Shown here piece by piece: positions 17,702-25,886 of a stretch of 64,000 nt of DNA. Source of the stretch: JAEUJM01 sp044221555 (GTDB lineage: Bacteria; Actinomycetota; Acidimicrobiia; Acidimicrobiales; DATDAH01). The notes under the pieces are model-generated. The model was not told the origin of the DNA, made no database searches, and saw nothing but the letters and a program-made list of their open reading frames with translations. Made by a program: the position numbers and the translations under genes. Each line of letters opens with the position of its first letter. Position 1 is the first letter of the stretch. The DNA lies in the NCBI GenBank assembly GCA_044221555.1, contig JBGAOY010000006.1, forward strand, positions 186,001 through 250,000. Direction: 5' to 3'.

Positions 17702-18586
17702 TCAGCCCGCGTCCTTCTGAGCGAGGAGGTCGCGCACGACCGGCCCGAGGTCGGCTGGGTTCCAACGGGCCTTCTGGCGGACCGTCGGCCCGTGGTGCCA
17801 GCCCTGCTCGATGCCCACCGTGCCCCCGCTGGCCTGGAACACCTGGCCGGTGATGCCCTTCGCCTCGTCGCTGCCCAGCCACACGACCATCGGGGCCACG
17901 TTCTCGGGGTCGGCGAAGTCGAACCTGTCGTCGGGGATGTCGACGCCGTAGCCGAGGGGCTCGGTCATCCTGGTCCTGGCTCCTGGGGAGATGGCGTTGA
18001 CCGCCACGCCGTAACGAGCCAGTTCCTGGGCGGCGATGATGGTGAGCGCGGCGATGCCGGCCTTCGCCGCGCCGTAGTTGGCCTGGCCGATGGCGCCGTA
18101 CAGCCCGGACTCCGACGTGGTGTTGACGATGCGGCCGTCGACCTCCTCCCCCGCCTTGACGCGACTCCGCCAGTGGTTGGCGGCGAAGTGGCAGGTGGCG
18201 AAGGTCCCCTTGAGGTGCACCCGGATGACGGCATCCCATTCGTCCTCGGCCATGTTGACCAGTACCCGGTCCCGCAGGATCCCGGCGTTGTTGACCAGCA
18301 CGTCCAGGCGCCCGAAGGTGTCGACGGCCGTCGCCACCAGCGCCTCGGCCCCGGCCCAGTCGCTCACGTCATGACCGTCGACGACGGCCTCACCGCCCTC
18401 GGCCACGATCTCCGCCACCACCTCCTGCGCCGGCGACAGCGACGCCCCGCTGCCGCCGACCTCCGCACCGAGGTCGTTCACCACCACCTTGGCCCCGTTG
18501 CGGGCGAAGGCGAGGGCGTGCCCCCGACCGATCCCGCGCCCGGCACCGGTGATCAGGACCACCCGGTCCTCACACAAGCCAGCCAT
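17702..18586 (-). CDS. Short-chain dehydrogenase/reductase (hydroxyacyl-CoA dehydrogenase-like)
   Basis: The 294-residue protein has TGAGRGIGRG near residue 13, DVLVNNAGILRD near 95, and the catalytic set S near 145 with YGAAKAG near 170. The NDLGAEVGGSG segment after the Rossmann motif, with the Asp after beta-2, indicates NAD+ preference and is typical of the SDRs related to the multifunctional hydroxyacyl-CoA dehydrogenases. The ATG at 18586 is set by a GGAGGT site 6 bases upstream and overlaps the previous stop by one base. It would oxidise a 3-hydroxyacyl-CoA made by the neighbouring hydratase. Confidence 0.87.
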   Translation of the reverse strand: MAGLCEDRVVLITGAGRGIGRGHALAFARNGAKVVVNDLGAEVGGSGASLSPAQEVVAEIVAEGGEAVVDGHDVSDWAGAEALVATAVDTFGRLDVLVNNAGILRDRVLVNMAEDEWDAVIRVHLKGTFATCHFAANHWRSRVKAGEEVDGRIVNTTSESGLYGAIGQANYGAAKAGIAALTIIAAQELARYGVAVNAISPGARTRMTEPLGYGVDIPDDRFDFADPENVAPMVVWLGSDEAKGITGQVFQASGGTVGIEQGWHHGPTVRQKARWNPADLGPVVRDLLAQKDAG

Positions 18587-19422
18587 CACTGCACCTCCGT
18601 GGTCGGGCCCAGCCGCGCGAACCGCGGGGGCCGCTTCTTCAGGAACGAACGCACCCCTTCGGCGGCATCGGGCCGCTCGAAGCTCGCCAACATGAACCGG
18701 CGGGACTCCCGCTCGGCGTCACCCAGGCCGGCGTGGAGGTGCGTGTAGACCTGCCGCTTCATGGTTGCCATCGAGGCCGGCGAGCACCGGGACGCGAGGT
18801 CCACGACGTAGGCCCGAGCGGCGTCCACCAGCTCGTCGGCGGGGAGCGACCGGTTCACCAGGCCCAACTCGACCGCCTCCGGGCCGCGGACCGCACGCGC
18901 CGAGAGCAACAGGTCCATCGCCACCGTCGGGCCCACCACCTTGGGCAGGAGCCAGCCCAGGCCGTACTCCGCGACCAGGCCGCGCTCGGCGAACGTGGTG
19001 GCGATCTGGGCGTCCTCGGCCATGAAGCGCAGGTCGCAGGCCAGGACGATGGCCAGCGCCATCCCGACCACCGGGCCGTTGATGGCGGCGATGATGGGCT
19101 TCGGGAGCGACATCAAGAAGCTGTACGGGCCCCGCAGGTCCTCGCTCCACGCCTCACCGGGGAGGGCCACCTCGTCGGCGAGCAGCACGTCTCGGTCGCC
19201 GGCCGAGTACGACTCCAGCATCTTCAGGTCCATGCCGGCGCAGAACCCTCGCCCCGCCCCGGTGAGCACGATGCCGACCACGGCGGGATCGGCGACCGCC
19301 TCGGTCAGGGCGCCGCGCACCTCCATCTCCATGGTCGGCGTCCACGCGTTCAGGGTCCGGGGCCGATTGAGCGTGATGATGGCGACCGGGTCGGCGACCT
19401 CGTAGAGGATCTCGCGGTACAT
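18586..19422 (-). CDS. Enoyl-CoA hydratase/isomerase (crotonase family)
   Basis: The 278-residue protein shows crotonase landmarks: AIITLNRPRTLNAW at residues 13-26, GAGRGFCAGMDLKML near 65 forming the oxyanion hole, and AAINGPVVGMALAIVLACDLRFMAEDA near 110-135. The glutamate positions of classical hydratases are only partly kept, so isomerase or other crotonase activity is possible. The ATG at 19422 has a strong GGGGGAGGG site and is preferred over upstream starts lying nearer the operator. It is the first gene of an operon running on into the SDR, two acyl-CoA dehydrogenases and tetR, with operator 3 upstream. Confidence 0.87.
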   Translation of the reverse strand: MYREILYEVADPVAIITLNRPRTLNAWTPTMEMEVRGALTEAVADPAVVGIVLTGAGRGFCAGMDLKMLESYSAGDRDVLLADEVALPGEAWSEDLRGPYSFLMSLPKPIIAAINGPVVGMALAIVLACDLRFMAEDAQIATTFAERGLVAEYGLGWLLPKVVGPTVAMDLLLSARAVRGPEAVELGLVNRSLPADELVDAARAYVVDLASRCSPASMATMKRQVYTHLHAGLGDAERESRRFMLASFERPDAAEGVRSFLKKRPPRFARLGPTTEVQ

Positions 19423-19461
19423 CGTCCCTCCCCCTTCTTCGATCGGGAGGAACGTAACGTA

Positions 19462-19483
19462 AACCTTGCCATGTGACAAGATT
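19462..19483. promoter_or_regulatory. Operator 3 (AACCTTG-N8-CAAGATT) in the enoyl-CoA hydratase operon promoter
   Basis: The third copy has one mismatch between arms. On the minus strand TTGTCA (-35) is followed 17 bases later by TACGTT (-10) and then, 34 bases further on, by the enoyl-CoA hydratase ATG. The palindrome abuts the end of the SGNH hydrolase gene. The operon it controls includes tetR itself, implying autoregulation. Confidence 0.7.
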
Positions 19484-20628
19484 TAGTGGAACGGACCCCC
19501 CGCACCGAAGGCCGAGGCGAGGAACCGATCGGCGATGCGGGCGTACCCCGCCTCGTTCGGGTGCAGGCCGTCGGGAAGGTCCCCGGCGTCGGCCGGACCG
19601 AACAGGGCCGGGCCGTCGATCAGATGCAGGTGCTCGTCGCCCGTGGCCCGGCGAGCACTGACCGCGGCCTCCATCAGCTCCCGGATGCGCACGAGGTGGA
19701 GCGCACCGACCGCCAGCTCCGGTGGACGGACGACCGGCCCGAACACGCCGTCGGGGCCCTCGGCGTGCGGTCCGGGCCGGGTCTCGGCCATCGGGCAGTG
19801 GATCGGGGTGACGAGGATCAGCGGTGTGGCCGGGTGCCCCTCACGGATCGTGTCGAGGAAGCCGTGCAGGGCCGGCACGAAGGCCCGCTCCCGCATGGTG
19901 TCGCCGTTCACCACGTTGATGCCCAGCTTCAGGCTGATCAGGTCCGCGGGCATGTCCCGGATGGTGCGGGCCACGCACGGGTCGAGGAGGCACTGCCCCG
20001 CGAAGGCGAGGTCCTGCAGGTCCACCTCGGCGCCGCGGGCCACCAGGGCCGGCCAGGTGCGGGTCGGTCGCTCGACCTCCATGCAGTGGCTGATCGAGCT
20101 GCCGTGGTGCACCCAGCGCCGGGCGCGGGCGGCCGCGGGAGCGACCGTCGCCCCTGGCGTGATCCGGCCGCCGCGCAGCTCCAGGGTGGTGGCGTGGGGC
20201 AGCCACACCTCGACCCGGACGGACGGGTCGCCGGGCAGACCCTCGAAGCGGACCGTGGCCGTCTCCCCCTCCACGACATCGAAGATGCCCGTGGCCAGCT
20301 CGACGACGACCCGGGTGCCGTCCCGGACGACCTGCGAGCCGACCACCTCGCCGTCGACGACCAGGTCGAACGCCGCGACGGCCGGACCGACGGCCGAGCC
20401 GTCCACGTCGAGGAAGGTGGCGAGGACGTCGAGCTCGATCGTGGTGGCATCGGTGGCCAACTCGAAGCGCGCCCCGGCGGGCATGCCGGCCATCACGCCG
20501 AGGGCGGGATCGGCGGCCTGCGCCGCGGTCCAGGCCGGGAGCCGGCGGGGGCCGACGCCGGTGTCGGTGCCGACCAGCTCCTGCACGCCCCGAAGGGCGA
20601 CCAGCAGCTCGTCGAACCGGCTATCCAT
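19483..20628 (-). CDS. SGNH/GDSL-type esterase with N-terminal beta domain
   Basis: The 381-residue protein has an N-terminal beta-rich domain of about 170 residues, then an SGNH hydrolase core: HHGSSISHC (block I serine), AGQCLLDP (block II), SLKLGINVVNGD (block III Gly/Asn) and LPDGLHPNEAGY (block V Asp/His). This layout resembles SsfX3-like SGNH hydrolases that act on acyl groups of bulky natural products. It is divergent from the Baeyer-Villiger monooxygenase with only 46 bp between start codons, so it is a good candidate for the esterase that opens the ester or lactone product. No signal peptide is present, so it should be cytosolic. Confidence 0.8.
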   Translation of the reverse strand: MDSRFDELLVALRGVQELVGTDTGVGPRRLPAWTAAQAADPALGVMAGMPAGARFELATDATTIELDVLATFLDVDGSAVGPAVAAFDLVVDGEVVGSQVVRDGTRVVVELATGIFDVVEGETATVRFEGLPGDPSVRVEVWLPHATTLELRGGRITPGATVAPAAARARRWVHHGSSISHCMEVERPTRTWPALVARGAEVDLQDLAFAGQCLLDPCVARTIRDMPADLISLKLGINVVNGDTMRERAFVPALHGFLDTIREGHPATPLILVTPIHCPMAETRPGPHAEGPDGVFGPVVRPPELAVGALHLVRIRELMEAAVSARRATGDEHLHLIDGPALFGPADAGDLPDGLHPNEAGYARIADRFLASAFGAGGPFH

Positions 20629-20674
20629 AACTCTGCGTATAGTAGTGACAGACCTGCACAGGAGGCGAGCGACG
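20629..20674. promoter_or_regulatory. Divergent promoter between SGNH esterase and Baeyer-Villiger monooxygenase
   Basis: The 46-bp gap is short and AT-rich in its first half. On the plus strand it contains TGCGTATAGTA (20634-20644), where TATAGT is a plausible -10 element, and an AGGAGG-type ribosome site for the monooxygenase at about 20660. The motif is shared with the livK promoter. No AACCTTG palindrome is present here. Confidence 0.45.
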
Positions 20675-22585
20675 GTGGATGACAGGACGCGGTGGCAGGA
20701 GGCGATCGACATCGCCAACATCCCCACGCTGCTGATGGTCCTCGTCCATCTGACCGGGGACCGGCGGTGGTTGCACGAGCCCTACCGTCCCACACGGACG
20801 CGGGGCCTCGACGACAACGACACGGGCGGGCTGCCCGACGACATCCAGGACGAGATCAGGGCCGCCGCGTTCGAGGCCATCGTGGCGTGGGACGCGGGCG
20901 CGCCGGTGGTGATCGACGCGCCCGCTCCGGCGCTGCTGCTCGAGATGATGGAGGCCTGCGTGGGCCAGGACGTCCCCGAGGCCTACGCCCCGATCATCGC
21001 CAACGAGCTCCGGATCTTCGAACGGCCCGCCGATCGCCTGGATCCCCCACCGGGCTTCGAGGTGCTGATCGTCGGTGCCGGCATCTCCGGCGTGTGTGCC
21101 GCGGTGCGGCTGGCGGGCGCCGGCATCCCGTACCGGATCCTGGAGCGCAACGACGGCGTAGGCGGGACCTGGCTGGAGAACCACTACCCCGGGTGCGGCG
21201 TCGACACGCCGAGCTACCTCTACTCCTTCTCCTTCGCCCGCGCCGACTGGTCGAAGTACTTCTCGCTACGGGACGAGCTGCACGCCTACGTGGCAGGCGT
21301 GGCCGACGACTTCGGGATCACCGACCACATCACCTTCGGCACCGAGGTGGTGTCGACCACCTGGGACGAGGGGGCTCAGCAGTGGGTCGTGGTGGCCCGG
21401 GACGGGAGCGGCACATCCATCACGCACCGGGCCAACGTGGTCATCAGCGCGGTGGGCGCGTTCAACAAGCCGAAGATCCCCGATCTCCCCGGGGCCGATT
21501 CCTTCGTCGGGCCCGCCGCCCACACGGCGCGCTGGCCGGACGGAGGGATCGACCTGGCGGGCAAGCGGGTGGCGGTGATCGGCACGGGCGCCAGCGCCAT
21601 GCAGCTCGTCCCCGCCATCGCCGACACCGCCGTGTCGGTGACGGTGTTCCAGCGCACGGCCCAGTGGGCGGCGCCGTTCGAGAAGTTCCACCAGGAGATC
21701 CCCGCGCCGATCCGCCACCTCCTGGCGACGGTGCCGCTCTACCACGACTGGTACCGCATCCGTCTGGCGTGGGCGTTCAACGACGTCCTCTACCCGGCGC
21801 TGCAGAAGGACCCCGACTGGGACGCGACCGACGGCCGGGCCATCGGCCGCGTCAACGACCGCCACCGGGCCTTCTACACCGACTACATCGTCGCCGAGCT
21901 GGGCGACCGCCAGGACCTGCTCGACCAGGTGCTGCCCGAGTACCCGCCCTACGGCAAGCGGATGCTCATGGACAACGGGTGGTTCCGGGCGATCACCCGG
22001 GACGACGTCCACCTGACCACCGACGCCGTCGAGATCCGACCCCACGGCGTGGTGACACGTGACGGCACCGAGCACCCCGCCGACGTGCTGGTGTGGGCGA
22101 CCGGCTTCGACGTCGTGAACTTCCTCGCCCCCATGGACGTCATCGGTCGGGACGGTGTGGCCATCCGCGAGGTCTGGGGCCCCGACGACGCCCGCGCCTA
22201 CCTGGGCACGGCGATCCCCGGGGCGCCCAACTTCTTCTGCCTCTACGGCCCCAACGCCCAGTTCGGCCACGGCGGCAGCCTCATCACGATCATGGAGCGC
22301 CAGATGCACTACGTGATGAGCCTCCTGCGCCAGCTGTTCGAGGCCGGCCTGGGATCGGTCGAGGTCCGCCAGGACGTCCACGACGCCTACAACACCACGG
22401 TCGACGCCACCCACGAGGGCCTGGTGTGGACCAACTCGGGCGTCGAGAACTACTACCGGAACTCCAAGGGTCGCGTGGTCGCCATCAACCCCTTCCGCAT
22501 CGTCGAGTTCTGGGCCCTCACCGAAGAGGCCGACCTCGACGACTACCGCACCGAGCCCGCGGTCACCCCCGCCCGGGCCGACTGA
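20675..22585 (+). CDS. Baeyer-Villiger monooxygenase, 4-hydroxyacetophenone monooxygenase type
   Basis: The 636-residue flavoprotein inserts oxygen next to a ketone using NADPH and O2. It has an N-terminal extension of about 125 residues, the FAD Rossmann motif GAGISG at 134-139, the GVGGTWLENHYPGCGVDTPS block at about 161-180, the diagnostic fingerprint FVGPAAHTARWP at 277-288 (FxGxxxHTxxWP), and the NADPH motif GTGASA near 303. Both the extension and the length match HAPMO-type enzymes rather than cyclohexanone monooxygenase. The GTG at 20675 is fixed by the AGGAGG site; the long reading frame upstream is spurious. It is followed at 20 bp by an acyl-CoA dehydrogenase. Confidence 0.9.
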   Translation: MDDRTRWQEAIDIANIPTLLMVLVHLTGDRRWLHEPYRPTRTRGLDDNDTGGLPDDIQDEIRAAAFEAIVAWDAGAPVVIDAPAPALLLEMMEACVGQDVPEAYAPIIANELRIFERPADRLDPPPGFEVLIVGAGISGVCAAVRLAGAGIPYRILERNDGVGGTWLENHYPGCGVDTPSYLYSFSFARADWSKYFSLRDELHAYVAGVADDFGITDHITFGTEVVSTTWDEGAQQWVVVARDGSGTSITHRANVVISAVGAFNKPKIPDLPGADSFVGPAAHTARWPDGGIDLAGKRVAVIGTGASAMQLVPAIADTAVSVTVFQRTAQWAAPFEKFHQEIPAPIRHLLATVPLYHDWYRIRLAWAFNDVLYPALQKDPDWDATDGRAIGRVNDRHRAFYTDYIVAELGDRQDLLDQVLPEYPPYGKRMLMDNGWFRAITRDDVHLTTDAVEIRPHGVVTRDGTEHPADVLVWATGFDVVNFLAPMDVIGRDGVAIREVWGPDDARAYLGTAIPGAPNFFCLYGPNAQFGHGGSLITIMERQMHYVMSLLRQLFEAGLGSVEVRQDVHDAYNTTVDATHEGLVWTNSGVENYYRNSKGRVVAINPFRIVEFWALTEEADLDDYRTEPAVTPARAD

Positions 22586-22604
22586 CCCCAGGAGCACAGC
22601 GACC

Positions 22605-23831
22605 ATGCCCTACGAGTTCACCCAGGAAGGCCAGGCCCTCCTGGCCGAGGTCAAGGCGTTCCTCGACGAGCACGTGTACCCCAACGAGATCACCTACCAG
22701 CGTCAGTACGAGGAGCTCGGCGAGCACAGCTACCCACCGATCCTCGACGACCTGAAGGCGGTCGCCCGCGAGCGGGGCCTGTGGAACCTCTTCCTGCCCC
22801 ACCTCCGCCCGGGCGAGCCCGGAACCAAGCTGTCCAACGTCGACTACGCCCCGATCTCCGAGGAGCTGGGCAAGTCGGACTTCTCCTCGGAGACCCTGAA
22901 CTGCTCGGCGCCGGACACGGGCAACATGGAGATCCTCCACCTGTACGGCTCCGAGGCGATCCAGCAGCGGTGGCTGGCGCCGTTGCTCGAGGGCGAGATC
23001 CGCTCGGCCTTCGCCATGACCGAGCCCGCGGTGGCGTCGTCGGACGCGACCAACATCTCACTGCGGATCGAGCGCGACGGCGACCACTACGTCCTCAACG
23101 GCCGCAAGTGGTTCACCTCCGGGAGCCTGGCGCCTCGGTGCGAGGTGATGATCGTGATGGGCAAGACCGACCCGTCGGCGCCGCGCCACCTCCAGCAGTC
23201 GATGATCGTGGTGCCGAAGGACACACCGGGGGTGGACGTCCTGCGTTCGCTCCGGGTGTTCGGCTACGAGCACCGCGGTGGGCACGGCGAGGTCGACTTC
23301 CACGACGTGCGGGTGCCGGTGGACAACCTGCTCGGCGAGGAGGGCGGCGGCTTCGCCATCAGCCAGGCGCGGCTCGGTCCCGGCCGCATCCACCACTGCA
23401 TGCGGGCCATCGGCGCCGCCGAACGGGCCCTCGCCCTCATGGTCCAGCGGGCCCTCGAGCGGACGACGTTCGGCAAGCTCGTGGCCCAGCAGGGTCTCAT
23501 CCAGCACTGGATCGCCGAGTCCAGGATCGAGATCGACATGGCCCGGGAGTACGTGCTCAAGACCGCCCACCTGATGGACACGGTGGGCAACAAGGCGGCC
23601 GCCACCGAGATCTCCGGGATCAAGGTGGCGGTGCCCCGCATGGCACTGAAGGTCATCGACCGGGCCATCCAGGTGCACGGCGGCGCCGGGGTCACCCAGG
23701 ACTTCCCCCTGGCCGACATGTACGCCTACCACCGAACCCTGCGCATCGCCGACGGGCCCGACGAGGTCCACGAGATGACCATCGCCCGCCGGGAGATCCT
23801 CCGCCACGACCCGGCGTTCCGCAACGCCTGA
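22605..23831 (+). CDS. Acyl-CoA dehydrogenase (ACAD10/11-like)
   Basis: The 408-residue protein shows AFAMTEPAVASSDATNI and YVLNGRKWFTSG (flavin region), RTTFGKLVAQQGLIQHWIAESRIEID, and VHGGAGVTQDFPLADMYAYHRTLRIADGPDEVH at the C-terminus. The VASSDATNI segment and the PDEVH end are typical of the ACAD10/11 group, which handles branched or hydroxylated acyl-CoAs. An AGGAG site precedes the ATG. It is co-transcribed with the Baeyer-Villiger monooxygenase, suggesting that it acts on an acid released after oxygen insertion and activation. Confidence 0.88.
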   Translation: MPYEFTQEGQALLAEVKAFLDEHVYPNEITYQRQYEELGEHSYPPILDDLKAVARERGLWNLFLPHLRPGEPGTKLSNVDYAPISEELGKSDFSSETLNCSAPDTGNMEILHLYGSEAIQQRWLAPLLEGEIRSAFAMTEPAVASSDATNISLRIERDGDHYVLNGRKWFTSGSLAPRCEVMIVMGKTDPSAPRHLQQSMIVVPKDTPGVDVLRSLRVFGYEHRGGHGEVDFHDVRVPVDNLLGEEGGGFAISQARLGPGRIHHCMRAIGAAERALALMVQRALERTTFGKLVAQQGLIQHWIAESRIEIDMAREYVLKTAHLMDTVGNKAAATEISGIKVAVPRMALKVIDRAIQVHGGAGVTQDFPLADMYAYHRTLRIADGPDEVHEMTIARREILRHDPAFRNA

Positions 23832-23870
23832 CCCTGGCCGTCAGGCGGCCGCCCACCCGGCCGGCTCCCG

Positions 23871-25127
23871 TCAGGCGGCGACGATGTCGACCTCCAGGCG
23901 GACTAGGCCCCGGAGCAGGAAGCTCGGGTTGTAGGGGAAGTCGTTGGTGTCCGGCAGCGAGATCGACCGCACCCGCCGAGCCAGCTCCTCGAAGGCCACC
24001 CGGGCCTCGAGCCGGGCCAGGCCCGACCCGATGCAGAAGTGCGGGCCCCGACCGAACGCCAGGTGGTCGGTGAGGTTGGGCCGGTCGGGATCGAAGCTGT
24101 CGGGCTCGGTGAAGAGGTCCTCGTCCCTGTTGGCGGAGGCGTAGGACAGGACGACCCGGCTCCCCGCGGGTATGGCGAACCCACCGAGCTCGGTGTCCTC
24201 GGTCGTGAGGCGCCACATGGCCTGCGCCGGCGACGCCAGCCGCAGCGACTCCTCGACCACCGCGGGGATGAGCGCGGGGTTCGCCCGCACCGCCGGCCAC
24301 CGGTCGGGGTGACCGGCCAACAGGCGGACCATCTCCGCGATCAGCTTGGTGGTGGTCTCGTTGCCGCCGACCAGGAGCTCCTGCACGAGGCTCACGATCT
24401 CCGGCACGTCGAGCGGGCGTGTGTCGTCGAGCTCGTCCTCGACCTCGTCGTCCTCGATCCGGGCGTCGATCAGCCCCGTGAGCAGATCGTCCTGCGGGGC
24501 CTGCCGGCGGTCCTCGATGGCCGCGACGAAGAACCGCTGGAGCTCTTGGACGGTGTGGATGGCCTCCACCCGCTCGTCGACCGTCGGCGTGGCGCCGAAG
24601 GTCAGGACGGTGGCGTCGGACCACCGCCGGAAGTCGGCCAGGCGGTCTTCGGGCACGTTGAGGGCCTTGGCGATGACCTCGACCGGCAACGGCACGGCGA
24701 AGTCCTCCACCACCTCGATCCGATCCCGGTCGATCCAGGTGTCGATCAGCCGGGTGGTGATGGCCCGCACCGTGGGCTCCAGGACCGCGATCGCCCGAGG
24801 GGAGAAGGCCTTGGACACCAGTCGGCGGTACCGGGTGTGGACCCCGCCGTCGGCGGTGATCATCGTCTTGGGCCGGGGCAGGCCGCCGGCCATGGCCTCG
24901 GCCAGGCGCCGCTGGTCGTCCTCGCTCAGCGGCAGGACCGACTTCGGGAACTGGCTGGAGAACACCTCGGGCCGGCGCAGCGCCTCGAGCACGAGCTCGT
25001 GGCGCACCACGAACCAAGCGCTCAGGCTGTCGATGTAGTGGATCGGGGCATCGGCGCGCAGCCGGGCGAGCTGTGGCTCGGGGTGCTGGAGGGTGGCGGG
25101 ATCGAGCGGGTCGAAGGCGATGGTCAT
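23871..25127 (-). CDS. Cytochrome P450
   Basis: The 418-residue soluble P450 has the I-helix oxygen-activation motif GGNETT near residue 255, the K-helix ExxR in EESLRL near 300, and the heme-binding loop FGRGPHFCIGSG with the axial cysteine at residue 365. The length and absence of a membrane anchor are those of bacterial class I P450s that need separate ferredoxin and reductase partners, none of which is in this window. It converges on the monooxygenase/acyl-CoA dehydrogenase operon. A role in the first hydroxylation of a hydrophobic substrate of the island is an inference. Confidence 0.9.
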   Translation of the reverse strand: MTIAFDPLDPATLQHPEPQLARLRADAPIHYIDSLSAWFVVRHELVLEALRRPEVFSSQFPKSVLPLSEDDQRRLAEAMAGGLPRPKTMITADGGVHTRYRRLVSKAFSPRAIAVLEPTVRAITTRLIDTWIDRDRIEVVEDFAVPLPVEVIAKALNVPEDRLADFRRWSDATVLTFGATPTVDERVEAIHTVQELQRFFVAAIEDRRQAPQDDLLTGLIDARIEDDEVEDELDDTRPLDVPEIVSLVQELLVGGNETTTKLIAEMVRLLAGHPDRWPAVRANPALIPAVVEESLRLASPAQAMWRLTTEDTELGGFAIPAGSRVVLSYASANRDEDLFTEPDSFDPDRPNLTDHLAFGRGPHFCIGSGLARLEARVAFEELARRVRSISLPDTNDFPYNPSFLLRGLVRLEVDIVAA

Positions 25128-25316
25128 GGCAACTGCCCGCCGAGGTTGGCTGGAGCGATCGCCCGAACGAACCGCACCCCCACACAGGCGAGACGGCCGG
25201 CTCTGGTCATCCCCAATCGTACAATACCTTCGCATGGTTAGTATGATAATCCTGATGGCGGACCTGCACCGCGTCCTACGTCTCGGCGGCGCCCCGTCGC
25301 CGACCAACCCGTCCAC
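25128..25316 (-). promoter_or_regulatory. Upstream region of the P450 gene
   Basis: No gene is seen here. The segment 25216-25250 is strikingly AT-rich for the window and contains, on the minus strand, ATGCGAAGGTATTGTACG, related to the TGCGWATAGTA motif before livK and the Baeyer-Villiger gene. It is the most likely promoter or activator site for the P450. Confidence 0.35.
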
Positions 25317-25860
25317 TCAACGCTGGGCGGTGACCTTCACCACGTCGCGGGCGGTCGTCAACGCGGTGGACCGAAACCTTGATCGTGGCCGTCACGTGGG
25401 TGTTGCTGGGCGCAGTGCTCCAGGCCCTGATCTGGACCCGTAGCTGCGCGCGCTCGCCGGGCGCGAGCTGGGCGGTCAGGTAGCCGTCACCCGTCACCTG
25501 GGCGGTCACGTTCTGATCACCGTCGAAGTACTTGATCGCGAACTGCGGTGAGCTCCCCTGAGCCCGCACGAGGAAGCTCCCTGGCGCCCGCGCATCGTTC
25601 TCGACGGCAACGACGAAGCCGACCGTCTGTCCCCTACCCACCGACGCCGTCCGCGTCTTGCGCGGCGCCCACCCGTTGCCCTCCCGGGCGGCGGGTGGGA
25701 TCGGGCCGGGAGCGACGGCGGCGTTGGTGTTACCTCCAGCCTCACCTCGCCCGCCGCCCCATTCGAGGGCACTACCCCGCCTGTCCGCCCGCCGTGCTGG
25801 CGCCCGTCGGCGGGCCTCGGCGTCCGTGGGAACGTGACGTCCGATTACCGCCAGACGGGT
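25317..25860 (-). pseudogene. Frameshifted fragment of a secreted beta-repeat domain protein
   Basis: Reading minus, a recognisable beta-sandwich repeat (GRGQTVGFVVAVENDA near 25640-25595, then FAIKYFDGDQNVTAQV and LAPGERAQLRVQI) of the type found in secreted actinobacterial proteins is preceded by in-frame coding-like sequence with no start codon. At about 25350-25365 the frame that matches the domain's expected end changes: a one-base shift restores ARDVVKVTAQR followed by a stop at 25317. Both the missing start and the shift point to a decayed gene. The unshifted frame would run on to 25276 with a basic, unrelated tail. Confidence 0.5.
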
Positions 25861-25886
25861 CGCCGCCTCACTCTTACGATCGAGCC

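Noticed and set aside
19535..20674. An upstream in-frame extension of the Baeyer-Villiger monooxygenase.
   Set aside because: It lies antisense to the SGNH esterase, has no protein character, and a strong ribosome site fixes the start at 20675.
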